A DNA stretch of 64,000 nt from Paraburkholderia graminis C4D1M (GTDB lineage Bacteria; Pseudomonadota; Gammaproteobacteria; Burkholderiales; Burkholderiaceae). Numbering within the stretch: the stretch's first letter is position 1; the number at the start of each line of letters is the position of its first letter. Of this stretch, positions 45,486-52,947 are shown piece after piece. The DNA lies in NCBI RefSeq assembly GCF_000172415.1, contig NZ_ABLD01000002.1:248001-312000 (forward strand), in the 5' to 3' direction. The position numbers and the translations under genes were made by a program. Under the pieces are notes generated by a model, which had not been told where the DNA came from, made no database searches, and saw nothing but the letters and a program-made list of their open reading frames with translations.

Positions 45486-45675
45486 GAACATCACTCGCCT
45501 GTTGTCCGACGCACTCGACCGTTCCTTGACGACCGGCGAGTGGGTCGCGATCCGGCTGCATTTGCCGACGTGCAGCGGCTGCCGCAACTATCGCAAACAG
45601 ATCCGACTGCTGCGTGAAGCCGCCCACACGATCAGCGGCATTTCGACGTCCGGCGGGGCGAGCGGCGACGATTGA
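45472..45675 (+). CDS. Zinc-finger anti-sigma factor (zf-HC2 type)
   Basis: A 67-residue protein with the His-x3-Cys-x2-Cys motif (LHLPTCSGCRNYRKQIRLLR) of small zinc-binding anti-sigma domains. It has no membrane segment, so it is a cytoplasmic anti-sigma of the ZAS type that could respond to redox or metal. Its ATG lies inside the sigma gene end, giving stoichiometric coupled synthesis. Confidence 0.88.
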   Translation: MGKCKNITRLLSDALDRSLTTGEWVAIRLHLPTCSGCRNYRKQIRLLREAAHTISGISTSGGASGDD

Positions 45676-45744
45676 CGTCGCGTTGGCTTGCCTTGCCTTG
45701 GCTTGTCTCGCCGTGCCGGGTGATGCCCATTGCGACTCGGAGCG

Positions 45745-46035
45745 TTACCGTTCGCCGGGCGGCGTGTTGTGATAGTGCTCGAGGAATTGTGCGTGCGCGG
45801 CTTCGTCGATTGAGACGGGGCTTCGTTCATCGCGCGCCGGATGTTTCGCTAATTGCGCGCGCGTGCGTATCGGCCGATGCTGGAAATTGCCGCCGCAGTT
45901 CGGGCACACGTTGCGCAACGTGGTGAGTGCGCATACTTCGCAAAAAGTGCATTCGTAGGTGCAGATCATCGCGTCGGACGCGTTCGGCGGCAGCGACTTG
46001 CCGCATCCTTCACAGGACGGTCGTAGTTCAAGCAT
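45745..46035 (-). CDS. DUF1272 domain-containing protein
   Basis: A 96-residue Cys-rich protein: CEGCGKSL, then TYECTFCEVCALTTLRNVCPNCGG, giving two or three Cys pairs that look like a zinc ribbon. The tail is ordinary. This is the DUF1272 pattern; function unknown, probably zinc-binding. It is convergent to the sigma/anti-sigma genes. Confidence 0.9.
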   Translation of the reverse strand: MLELRPSCEGCGKSLPPNASDAMICTYECTFCEVCALTTLRNVCPNCGGNFQHRPIRTRAQLAKHPARDERSPVSIDEAAHAQFLEHYHNTPPGER

Positions 46036-46223
46036 TCGGACTCCGCATCAAGTTCTGGTTTCGGTTCGCGCGCTGACGAACCTGGCTGGCATTGAGCGCA
46101 GCGCCAGTGTAGGTGGCATGGCGTTTTCGCAACTGACAGCGCTGCGTCAATTGCTGCCAGTGTGATTGCGTTTGCAAGTTGCGTTCGTGCTTTGCCTCGC
46201 GACTGGAGCAGGCAGCAACGGCG

Positions 46224-46583
46224 TCAGACGAACAACGTCGCTACGTTTTCGGGCGGTCGGCCTATCACGGCTCGTCCGTTCCGTACCACGATGGGTCGCT
46301 GCAAAAGGATCGGATGCGCGGCCAATGCTTCGTATAACTGAGCGTCCGACAGCGTCGCATCGGAAAGACCCAGTTCCTTATATTCGGCCTCCGAGTCGCG
46401 GATCATGTCGCGGACGGGAGAGCCGAGTTGTCGGTTCAGCTCCTGCAATTCGGCGACTGTGAGCGGTTGCTTCAGGTATTCGATGATTGTTGTGGGTTCT
46501 TCATCGCGGTTGTATTGCGCGGTGACTAGCTCGCACGTCGAGCGGGACTTTGAGCAGCGGGGGTTGTGGTAGATGGTGATCAT
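46224..46583 (-). CDS. arsC: ArsC family reductase
   Basis: A 119-residue glutaredoxin-fold protein. The active-site loop is NPRCSKSR with Cys10, and the RPIVVRNGRAVIGRPPE loop carries the Arg residues that bind arsenate. That matches glutathione/glutaredoxin-dependent arsenate reductase, although Spx-like ArsC relatives without arsenate activity look alike. No ars operon neighbours are present. Confidence 0.85.
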   Translation of the reverse strand: MITIYHNPRCSKSRSTCELVTAQYNRDEEPTTIIEYLKQPLTVAELQELNRQLGSPVRDMIRDSEAEYKELGLSDATLSDAQLYEALAAHPILLQRPIVVRNGRAVIGRPPENVATLFV

Positions 46584-47010
46584 CGTGCGGTCAGTAAAGG
46601 AGGTGGGTGAGCCAGTCAGTCGTTTCGTTTCGGGGATGGGGCTTGGCCTGATTTTAGCCGCTCGGGTCGGAGAGGTTGGGGGTTTATGAGCGTGGGTTGG
46701 GTGTCGGTGGTGCGAGGCGCGGACTGCTAACGACGCGAGCGCCAGGAGATTTGTGCGGATCCGGGACGCTTCGTGGCGATGGGTGGCGGGGCTTCGCTAG
46801 ATGCGTCGTTGAGCACCTCTTCTAGGCGGCTAATGCGCGCAGGACTGTCTTGCAACGATTGACTGTCCGTTTGTGCGATAGAGCAGGCGGTGTTTCTTGG
46901 TCGTTCGCTGGCGGGTCCCCGAAGCTTGTGCCTTGCCTGCACGCCGCTGTCAGTTTTCGTCCTTGCGGCTTTTGCGATACGTGAGAGAGGCGCCGTTCGC
47001 GCGGACTGCG

Positions 47011-47026
47011 GTTTATGCGCATAAAC
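47011..47026. promoter_or_regulatory. parS site 1
   Basis: Perfect 16-base palindrome gtttatgcgcataaac, identical to the parS motif I recall for Burkholderia second chromosomes and upstream of parAB, so a ParB binding site is inferred. Confidence 0.85.
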
Positions 47027-47230
47027 TGCCCCGCGCTGGCGTTAGCTCTAGCCTCACCCAAGACAGTTGTTACGTCTAGTTCGCAGGGTTGGTAGTCAGG
47101 CTTCGCCTCGCACGGGACACCGCGTTCTGCATGGTGATCGTCAAGTCGCCGCTCGCCCCTCGCGGGCCCACGGACCTACTAATAGCGTCGACCCACAAAG
47201 ACACGCGCAAGCACTCCGTGATAGACGCGA

Positions 47231-47246
47231 GTTTATGCGCATAAAC
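47231..47246. promoter_or_regulatory. parS site 2
   Basis: Perfect 16-base palindrome gtttatgcgcataaac, 220 bases right of site 1 and about 70 bases left of the 7-bp array. Confidence 0.85.
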
Positions 47247-47313
47247 CGCTCCGGGCGCTTCGGAACGAACCCGCTGCATTTGCGCCCACGCCCCACGCTG
47301 CCAATCCCACGCA

Positions 47314-47551
47314 CGCGTCTCGCGTCTCGCGTCTCGCGTCTCGCGTCTCGCGTCTCGCGTCTCGCGTCTCGCGTCTCGCGTCTCGCGTCTCGCGTCTCGC
47401 GTCTCGCGTCTCGCGTCTCGCGTCTCGCGTCTCGCGTCTCGCGTCTCGCGTCTCGCGTCTCGCGTCTCGCGTCTCGCGTCTCGCGTCTCGCGTCTCGCGT
47501 CTCGCGTCTCGCGTCTCGCGTCTCGCGTCTCGCGTCTCGCGTCTCGCGTCT
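47314..47551. repeat. 34-copy 7-bp tandem array (cgcgtct)
   Basis: Thirty-four exact copies of cgcgtct (238 bases) by reading, with no visible variant unit. It lies between parS sites 2 and 3, in a region with no gene. Its exactness suggests recent slippage expansion or strong homogenisation. Confidence 0.95.
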
Positions 47552-47761
47552 CATGCCTCGTGCCCATGCCTTATCCGCAATACGAGATCGCACGGGCAAG
47601 CCGACGCATGAGCCCACCGTGGCACGCGTCACATTCATCGCCAGGACGCCCAATCCATCTTTAGAGACCAGCACGACGTCGAAGGGTACGAGGCGCATCC
47701 GCACAGCACAAACCGCGAAGCATTTCTCCCCAACCTCCGAATCGCCACTTTCACCCGCCTT

Positions 47762-47777
47762 CTTTATGCGCATAAAC
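47762..47777. promoter_or_regulatory. parS site 3 (one mismatch)
   Basis: ctttatgcgcataaac, one base from the consensus, 42 bases upstream of the parA -35 box, well placed for ParB-dependent autoregulation. Confidence 0.75.
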
Positions 47778-47819
47778 CTAACCCGATCGGCCATTTCTAT
47801 CTCTTTACACAAGAAACGA

Positions 47820-47847
47820 TTGAAATGCGAAATCATCCAGGTAAAAT
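47820..47847 (+). promoter_or_regulatory. Probable parA promoter
   Basis: TTGAAA (47820-47825) and TAAAAT (47842-47847) with a 16-base spacer, about 30 bases upstream of the parA start, which has a strong AAGGAGGTGA ribosome site. Confidence 0.65.
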
Positions 47848-47876
47848 CCTTTTGCGTCTAAAAAAGGAGGTGAACA

Positions 47877-48539
47877 TTGGCAGCGGAAATCATCGCGGTA
47901 ACTCAACAGAAGGGCGGTGTCGGGAAGAGCACAATCGCGATGCACCTCGGGGCAGCTTTTCATGAGAAGGGGAAACGGGTCCTCGTCGTCGACGCCGACG
48001 GCCAGAACACTCTGATCCACTGGGCGAGCGCCTCATCCGACGGTGATACCGGCATCCCGTTCCCCGTTGTCAACCTCTCCGAAGCCGGAAGCCAGATCCA
48101 CCGCGAGATCAAGAAGTTCGTGGCCGACTACGACATCATCGTCGTCGACTGTCCGCCTTCCATCACCGAAAAAGTGTCGGGCGTCGTGCTACTGGCGGCA
48201 AGCGTCGCCGTCATACCGACGTCGTCATCGCCGGCCGATTATTGGTCGAGCATCGGCCTCGTCAAACTCGTTCAGCAGGCGCAGGTCATGAACGAAGACC
48301 TGCGCGCAGTATTCCTCCTGAACAAGACGGAAGAGAAACGGATGCTCACGCGTGAACTAAAGCGCGCGTTGGAGGAGCTTGGATTTCCTCTCCTTAAGAC
48401 CCAGATCCCCACGCGCGAGGCCTACAAGCAGGCAATGGCGTTGGGTCAAACAGTGCTACAGATGAGCGATCGAGGCGCGAAGCTCGCCGCGATCGAAGTA
48501 CGGGCGTGCGCGAATGAGATCGCCGCCTTGCTCCCGTGA
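47877..48539 (+). CDS. parA: Partition ATPase ParA
   Basis: A 220-residue P-loop ATPase. Walker A is QQKGGVGKST (Lys17), the Walker B-type strands are VLVVDADGQ and IIVVDCPPS. It lacks the N-terminal helix-turn-helix of plasmid type Ia ParA, so it is a short type. The start is TTG at 47877 with a perfect AAGGAGGTGA site 5' of it. parB follows 25 bases later with a parS copy between. It drives segregation of this replicon with ParB and parS. Confidence 0.95.
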   Translation: MAAEIIAVTQQKGGVGKSTIAMHLGAAFHEKGKRVLVVDADGQNTLIHWASASSDGDTGIPFPVVNLSEAGSQIHREIKKFVADYDIIVVDCPPSITEKVSGVVLLAASVAVIPTSSSPADYWSSIGLVKLVQQAQVMNEDLRAVFLLNKTEEKRMLTRELKRALEELGFPLLKTQIPTREAYKQAMALGQTVLQMSDRGAKLAAIEVRACANEIAALLP

Positions 48540-48540
48540 A

Positions 48541-48556
48541 GTTTATGCGCATAAAG
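48541..48556. promoter_or_regulatory. parS site 4 (one mismatch), between parA and parB
   Basis: gtttatgcgcataaag, one base from the consensus, starting right after the parA stop (48537-48539). The site lies in the parA-parB intergenic space. Confidence 0.75.
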
Positions 48557-48564
48557 GACCCTGA

Positions 48565-49623
48565 ATGAAACCCTCCCAATTCGCCAAAGGCTTTCAAGCA
48601 CGTCCTGATACGACCAGCAGCGAGAAACGAACTGCACTTGACCGCCTGAACGCCATCGACGGTCTGGTCAAGAACAACGTCTCGAAGTCCCAGGACGGGA
48701 CAGCGCGGACCTTGTCGTCCGTGATCCCGCAGGCGCAAACCGACCTCGACACCGTCGATACGGAGAACGAGTCCGCCGCCTACCGCGCGTGGAGAATGGA
48801 ACACGGATATCGCCCCGGCCAGGTCATCGAACTCGCGTTGAAGACCATCAAGCCGAGCCCGTTCAATCCGCGGCATTTTTATCTGAAATCGTCGATAGCC
48901 GAACTGGCCGTCAATCTGGCGAAGCAAGGGCAGCAGCAGGCAATTCACGTCATTCCCGACTACGACAATCCCGGCACCTACTTCGTCAGTGACGGTGGCC
49001 GACGTGTGCGCGCGCTGAAGGAAGCAAACAAGGAATCGGTGAAGGCGATCGTTATCGACCTGCCAATCGGAATCCAGAGCTACAAGCTCGGCTACGACCT
49101 CAACGTCCAACGCGATTCACAGACCGTATTCGACAATGCAGTCGTTTGGAAACGCTTTCTGGAGGATCGCCATTTCCAGAGCCAGAAGGAACTTGCCGAG
49201 CACCTTGGCCTCGACGAGTCGACGGTTGCAGTCGCCTTGTCGATCGCCAAATTGCCGGAAGCGGTCATGCACGAGATGGTCGCGCGGCCGGATCGTTTCG
49301 GCTCCAACATGGCTTATCAAGTGGGCCGCTACCACACCGCGCGCGGTGCCGACGCGACGCTGCGCCTCATCAACAAAATCATCTCCGACGACCTGAGCAC
49401 GCGGCAGGTCGCCGACATCGTCAAAGGCAGGGCAACCACGCAGGAAAGCACCAAGCCTGCGGGTCGCCAGCGCTACGCGCAACGGCTGGAAATCAAGCTG
49501 GACGGCGTATCGGTGGGCGACCTGAAGTCATACGGAGATGATCGGATCGAGTTGCGCCTGAAGGGTCTCACGCGTGAAAAGCGCGACGACATTCTTCGCC
49601 AGATCGAGAAGATGCTGAAGTAA
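48565..49623 (+). CDS. parB: Partition protein ParB
   Basis: A 352-residue ParB. A variable N-terminus is followed by the ParB/Srx-type domain (LALKTIKPSPFNPRHFYLKSSIAELAVNLAKQGQQQAIHVIP, and DGGRRVRAL in place of the usual GERRxRA), the helix-turn-helix (FQSQKELAEHLGLDESTVAVALSIAKLPE), and a C-terminal dimerisation part (RYAQRLEIKLDGVSVGDL...). The gene follows parA and is within 1.6 kb of all four parS sites. The CTP-binding box is modified (DGGRRVRA), which is worth noting. Confidence 0.93.
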   Translation: MKPSQFAKGFQARPDTTSSEKRTALDRLNAIDGLVKNNVSKSQDGTARTLSSVIPQAQTDLDTVDTENESAAYRAWRMEHGYRPGQVIELALKTIKPSPFNPRHFYLKSSIAELAVNLAKQGQQQAIHVIPDYDNPGTYFVSDGGRRVRALKEANKESVKAIVIDLPIGIQSYKLGYDLNVQRDSQTVFDNAVVWKRFLEDRHFQSQKELAEHLGLDESTVAVALSIAKLPEAVMHEMVARPDRFGSNMAYQVGRYHTARGADATLRLINKIISDDLSTRQVADIVKGRATTQESTKPAGRQRYAQRLEIKLDGVSVGDLKSYGDDRIELRLKGLTREKRDDILRQIEKMLK

Positions 49624-49628
49624 TAGAC

Positions 49629-49688
49629 GCGGAACAAAGCGCGGAACAAGGCGCAGAACCAGGCGCAGAACTAGGCGCGGAACGAAGC
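49629..49688. repeat. Five degenerate 12-bp direct repeats
   Basis: Five head-to-tail units of the form gcggaacaaagc (second gcggaacaaggc, third gcagaaccaggc, fourth gcagaactaggc, fifth gcggaacgaagc) directly after the parB stop, in the space converging on repA. They do not resemble the iterons. Confidence 0.8.
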
Positions 49689-49758
49689 GGCGGCACAACG
49701 GCGCAAGCCAACCGCCGCCGCCAGCAATCAGAGCGGGATGCGGCGAGGCGCGGCGCAA

Positions 49759-51108
49759 TCAGGCCGCGCGCGACTGACTCAGCGTAAAGGCGAGCAGATC
49801 GCCATCGGTCGGTTCGCCCCAGGTCTTGCGAGCGAGCCAATCGAAGAAAGCGGTTTCCACAATCTTCGAGTCCAGTCCCCGGCGGCGCCAGTCGTCGCGC
49901 ATGTGAGCGCCGAGCCCCGGCAATTCTTCTTCCTCGAAAGACTGCCGCGCAATCTCGCGCTCCGACTCGCCCTGCTCGTCATAGAGCTCGCGCGCTTCCC
50001 GGCGACGATACGCGGAATACTCGCCCAACAGTCGCGCCTTCAGGTCGTCTGCGGGGGCCGCCACTGCAGCCTTCGCACTGCCGACGGACGGCACGGATTC
50101 GACCGGCGGTGCGTAGCCCTTCTTCAGCGCGTCCTTGAAGAGCGCCGGCGCGCTGCGGACCGGCGGCAACGACGTACTACGCATGCGCTGCTCAGTCATC
50201 TGCAGCGCCGCGCGGATACGGTTCTCCTCGCTGTCCGCGTAAAGCGTCTGAGCCTCTTTGAGCGGGATGCCGATCTTGACCATGCGATCCACCAGCGTGC
50301 TGTCGAATACGTTCGGATGCTCATCGAGCGCGAGCATCGGCTGCTTGCGCTCGGTCACGCGGAACTGGATTTCGGCGACGCGCCGGCCTTCGCGGTGCTC
50401 GATCAATTCGACGAAGATGTTCGTGACGGCATTAACCTCGGCGATCGCCGGGCGCAAGTAGTCGCGCTTGAAGTATTTGTACTCGCGCTTCGCTTCGTCG
50501 CCGGCTTCCGTGTCGGGCGTGCCCGACAGGATCGGGCGCCACCATTCCCACGATTCGCGCATCGTCAGATGGCTCGGATTAGTCAGATAGCGCACGCAGA
50601 TTTCGTACAGCGCGAGACCCGCGCTGCTGCGCAACTGGCTCTGGAATTGCAGGCTCAGGCGCGCATACTGGACCGGATCGAGCAGCTTCTTCTTGATCTT
50701 CGGCGCGAACGAGAACTCCACCCAGACCCGCCGCGTAGTCGGATCTTCGAGAATTTCGGCGTCGGCGATCAGCGTGGAGATGCCCCACTTGCGGCCGGGC
50801 TTCTGGCTGGACGTGCCGGTGCTCCATTCGACCTGAACCGACACCATGCGGCGCAGGTGTTCCTTGACGAGCGCGGTGTCGTTGGAATCGAACGCGGAAT
50901 TGGCGACGATGTCGGACAGCAACGCGCGGTAGGTATCGCCCGATTCGTCGGCCTGTTGTGCAACGGCGAGCAGCACGTTGAACAGCTTGCGCGTCAGCAG
51001 CGTGATCTTGCCGCTCTTGGGCTGAATGGCGATCGCCTCGACGGCCTTGCGCAACTCCGCCGAGCTCGGGCTGACTACATCGGTTTTCTTGGCGCGCTTC
51101 GTGGCCAT
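49759..51108 (-). CDS. repA: Replication initiator RepA (Rep_3 family)
   Basis: A 449-residue initiator. The first winged-helix half is ITLLTRKLFNVLLAVAQQ...YRALLSDIVANSAFDSNDTALVKEHLRRMVSVQVEW, and the second runs from FAPKIKKKLLDPVQYARLSLQFQSQLRSSAGLALYEICVRYL to ...YKYFKRDYLRPAIAEVNAVTNIFVELIEHREGRRVAEIQFRV. This is the RepB/RepE fold that binds iterons. The last 130 residues are a charged extension. I use the ATG at 51108 (MATKRAKK); an ATG 33 bases upstream (51141) is also possible. It is transcribed away from the iteron region next to its 5' end. Confidence 0.92.
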   Translation of the reverse strand: MATKRAKKTDVVSPSSAELRKAVEAIAIQPKSGKITLLTRKLFNVLLAVAQQADESGDTYRALLSDIVANSAFDSNDTALVKEHLRRMVSVQVEWSTGTSSQKPGRKWGISTLIADAEILEDPTTRRVWVEFSFAPKIKKKLLDPVQYARLSLQFQSQLRSSAGLALYEICVRYLTNPSHLTMRESWEWWRPILSGTPDTEAGDEAKREYKYFKRDYLRPAIAEVNAVTNIFVELIEHREGRRVAEIQFRVTERKQPMLALDEHPNVFDSTLVDRMVKIGIPLKEAQTLYADSEENRIRAALQMTEQRMRSTSLPPVRSAPALFKDALKKGYAPPVESVPSVGSAKAAVAAPADDLKARLLGEYSAYRRREARELYDEQGESEREIARQSFEEEELPGLGAHMRDDWRRRGLDSKIVETAFFDWLARKTWGEPTDGDLLAFTLSQSRAA

Positions 51109-52660
51109 GCGTCTGGTCAAGGAGGGATTTGGCGAGAGCATACCGACTGTGGTGATACGCGTCTATAGCGCGGCTCTCACCGTTGCGGGTGAAGGCAGTT
51201 TACGCGATGCGGCTCACCTCGGGCGACTCCCGAAAACCCTCACCTGACCATTTGACGCGAGATTCCGGCGATCCTTTAGCGTCGCGGCTTGGGAAAAAAC
51301 CCGCGCTTTTTGTGCGGACGGAAAGGGGAACTCGTTGATCCCGAATCTTCTCACCTTAAAAAATTTTTGGGTTTTGGACCGCAACGCTTGTCGTCCACGG
51401 TCGCGGCGCTGGCAAGCGGGACGCAGACAGATCGACGAGGCGAATACTGCGATCTCGGCGGGCAAGCGCACCCTTTACCTATACGTTCGCGGAGCGCCGC
51501 GGCCAGCTCAGTCCAGTTGTCCGGCGACGCATGCGATCAGTAGTGCGCGTAGCTTCCCGCAAAAGCTCACCATTAAGTGCGTTCAGCGCTCCGGATGACG
51601 CGGGTTCCAGCAACCCAGGCTATCGGTACTGCTTCAAAACAGTCCCGGAAGTCCTCACCTTTGGCATCGGCGATGCGCTGGCGCAGTTGCCAAACCTTCC
51701 TCCCGAAAAGCCTCACCTTTCGGCTAACCCAGTAATTTCCCCTTTGTTATCCGTTACTTACCTCGAACATAAAAGAACCACCATGCACCGCGCGCGGCTC
51801 TGCATCTCCCGTAAAACCTCACCTTAACGCCGAATTGTCTCTGTCCAGGAGCCTTGGTGCAGCGCAAGACGTTCCCGGAAACACTCACCTTTCGGATCCA
51901 GCTGGCTCAGGCCTGATGAAGATCAAGCCCCGTCCACAGGACATTTGCGGACCATGAAGTCGGCTGCTTTCCTGCATTCGCTCACCTTTGGGCGAAAAAC
52001 GCGGCCGAAAATCTCCCGAAAAGCCTCACCTTTGCCTGTCGGCGCCCGGATTTTGACCAGCCGTGGCAAGCCCCTAGTTGCAGGTCCCGTATTTCCTCAC
52101 CTTTTGCATAGAGCAGTCACCGCTCACCGCCATGTCGTGGCAAAAAGCATCACCAACACCGCCAACGCTCCCGAAAAAGCTCACCTACGGTAGTCGACTG
52201 CACAAAATCAAGGCAAAACAGGCTACCGATCCCCGTAAAACCTCACCTTGCATCCGCGTTTTCTCCTGTCTTGGCTCACCTCGAGGTTTTTGGACCCCCG
52301 AACAGGGGCAAAAACAGCGTGGTGCGACCGTCCTGTAAACACTCACCTTGGCTCCGCCGGTGCGAGAGATCGCTTTCTAGCGCAGCCGGGCGCTTGCGAA
52401 TGATAAGCTCCCGCAAAATCTCACCTTGTGCCCGCACTCACTGCAAGGACGCTTCCCGAACCCGCTCACGATGTTTCCCGCACCGGCTCACCACTGTCCC
52501 CGAACCTCATCACTCGTGCGTCCCGCAGGATCTCACCTGGCTTCCCGGAAAGCTTCACCTTGCCGCCGGGAAACCCGCGCCAGGTAAGGCTTTGCCTTGG
52601 CGTTAACGTTTTTAACCTAGGTTCAAGGGTGTTTACTTTTATTACTCTCTAGTCTCGAAC
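51109..52660. other. Replication origin region with about 20 iteron-like repeats
   Basis: Roughly 20 direct copies of a motif of form cccgNaaaNcctcaccttt lie on the plus strand from 51229 to 52562. Starts include 51229, 51340, 51556, 51644, 51712, 51808, 51874, 52015, 52086, 52170, 52232, 52332 and 52410. Spacing is irregular in the left part. Next to repA and in a gene-free 1.8 kb, they are almost certainly the RepA binding sites. An AT-rich stretch follows the last repeat (52596-52655, gttaacgtttttaac... ttacttttattactc) and may be the unwinding element. Confidence 0.85.
52410..52562 (+). repeat. Phased iteron cluster, about 22-bp period
   Basis: Iterons beginning at 52410, 52455, 52477, 52499, 52522 and 52544 are 45, 22, 22, 23 and 22 bases apart, so five are in phase with two helical turns. 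Their middle bases are more GC-rich than in the left copies (for example cccgcaccggctcacc), but cccg...ctcac is kept. The cluster borders the AT-rich stretch. Confidence 0.8.
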
Positions 52661-52947
52661 CCGCGAGTCCTCCGGAAAGAGCCACATCCCCGACCACCTT
52701 CCGAAGCTTGCGCATCGTGAAACAGTGCCTAATGAAAGAAAAACTGGATAATCAGCTGACAGAACAAAGACTTACATGACGTTCTTCGTTTTGTTTCACG
52801 GAAAAAACCAGCACGCACGACGCAACGAACAGGAAGCGCAGGCTACCCAGCATAAAAAGGCTCTGCCACAGCCAGTAGACAAAAAATCGTAGCGCATGAT
52901 ACGTAACTTGTTATGATCGCTACACTTCACGACTCGCAGAGGCCTAA

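Larger units (their letters stand above)
46584..47876. other. Partition-locus leader with no genes
   Basis: About 1.3 kb before parA. It holds three parS sites, the 34-copy 7-bp array and the parA promoter. Long open frames on both strands through the array come from the repeat and have no coding quality; the peptides are RRETRDA or RLASRVS repeats. No other gene is supported. Confidence 0.6.

Noticed and set aside
47314..47551. CRISPR array
   Set aside because: Units of 7 bases are directly joined, with no spacers and no cas genes.
47076..47836. Minus-strand open frames with repeated RRETRDA
   Set aside because: Translation of the tandem array with no ribosome site; the same bases are open in several frames.
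47067..47861. 264-codon plus-strand open frame over the 7-bp array
   Set aside because: It is kept open only by the repeat; the peptide is RLASRVS repeats and it runs through two parS sites.
51229..52562. CRISPR-like repeats in the origin
   Set aside because: Repeats are short, degenerate and irregularly spaced, and they lie beside repA, so iterons explain them.
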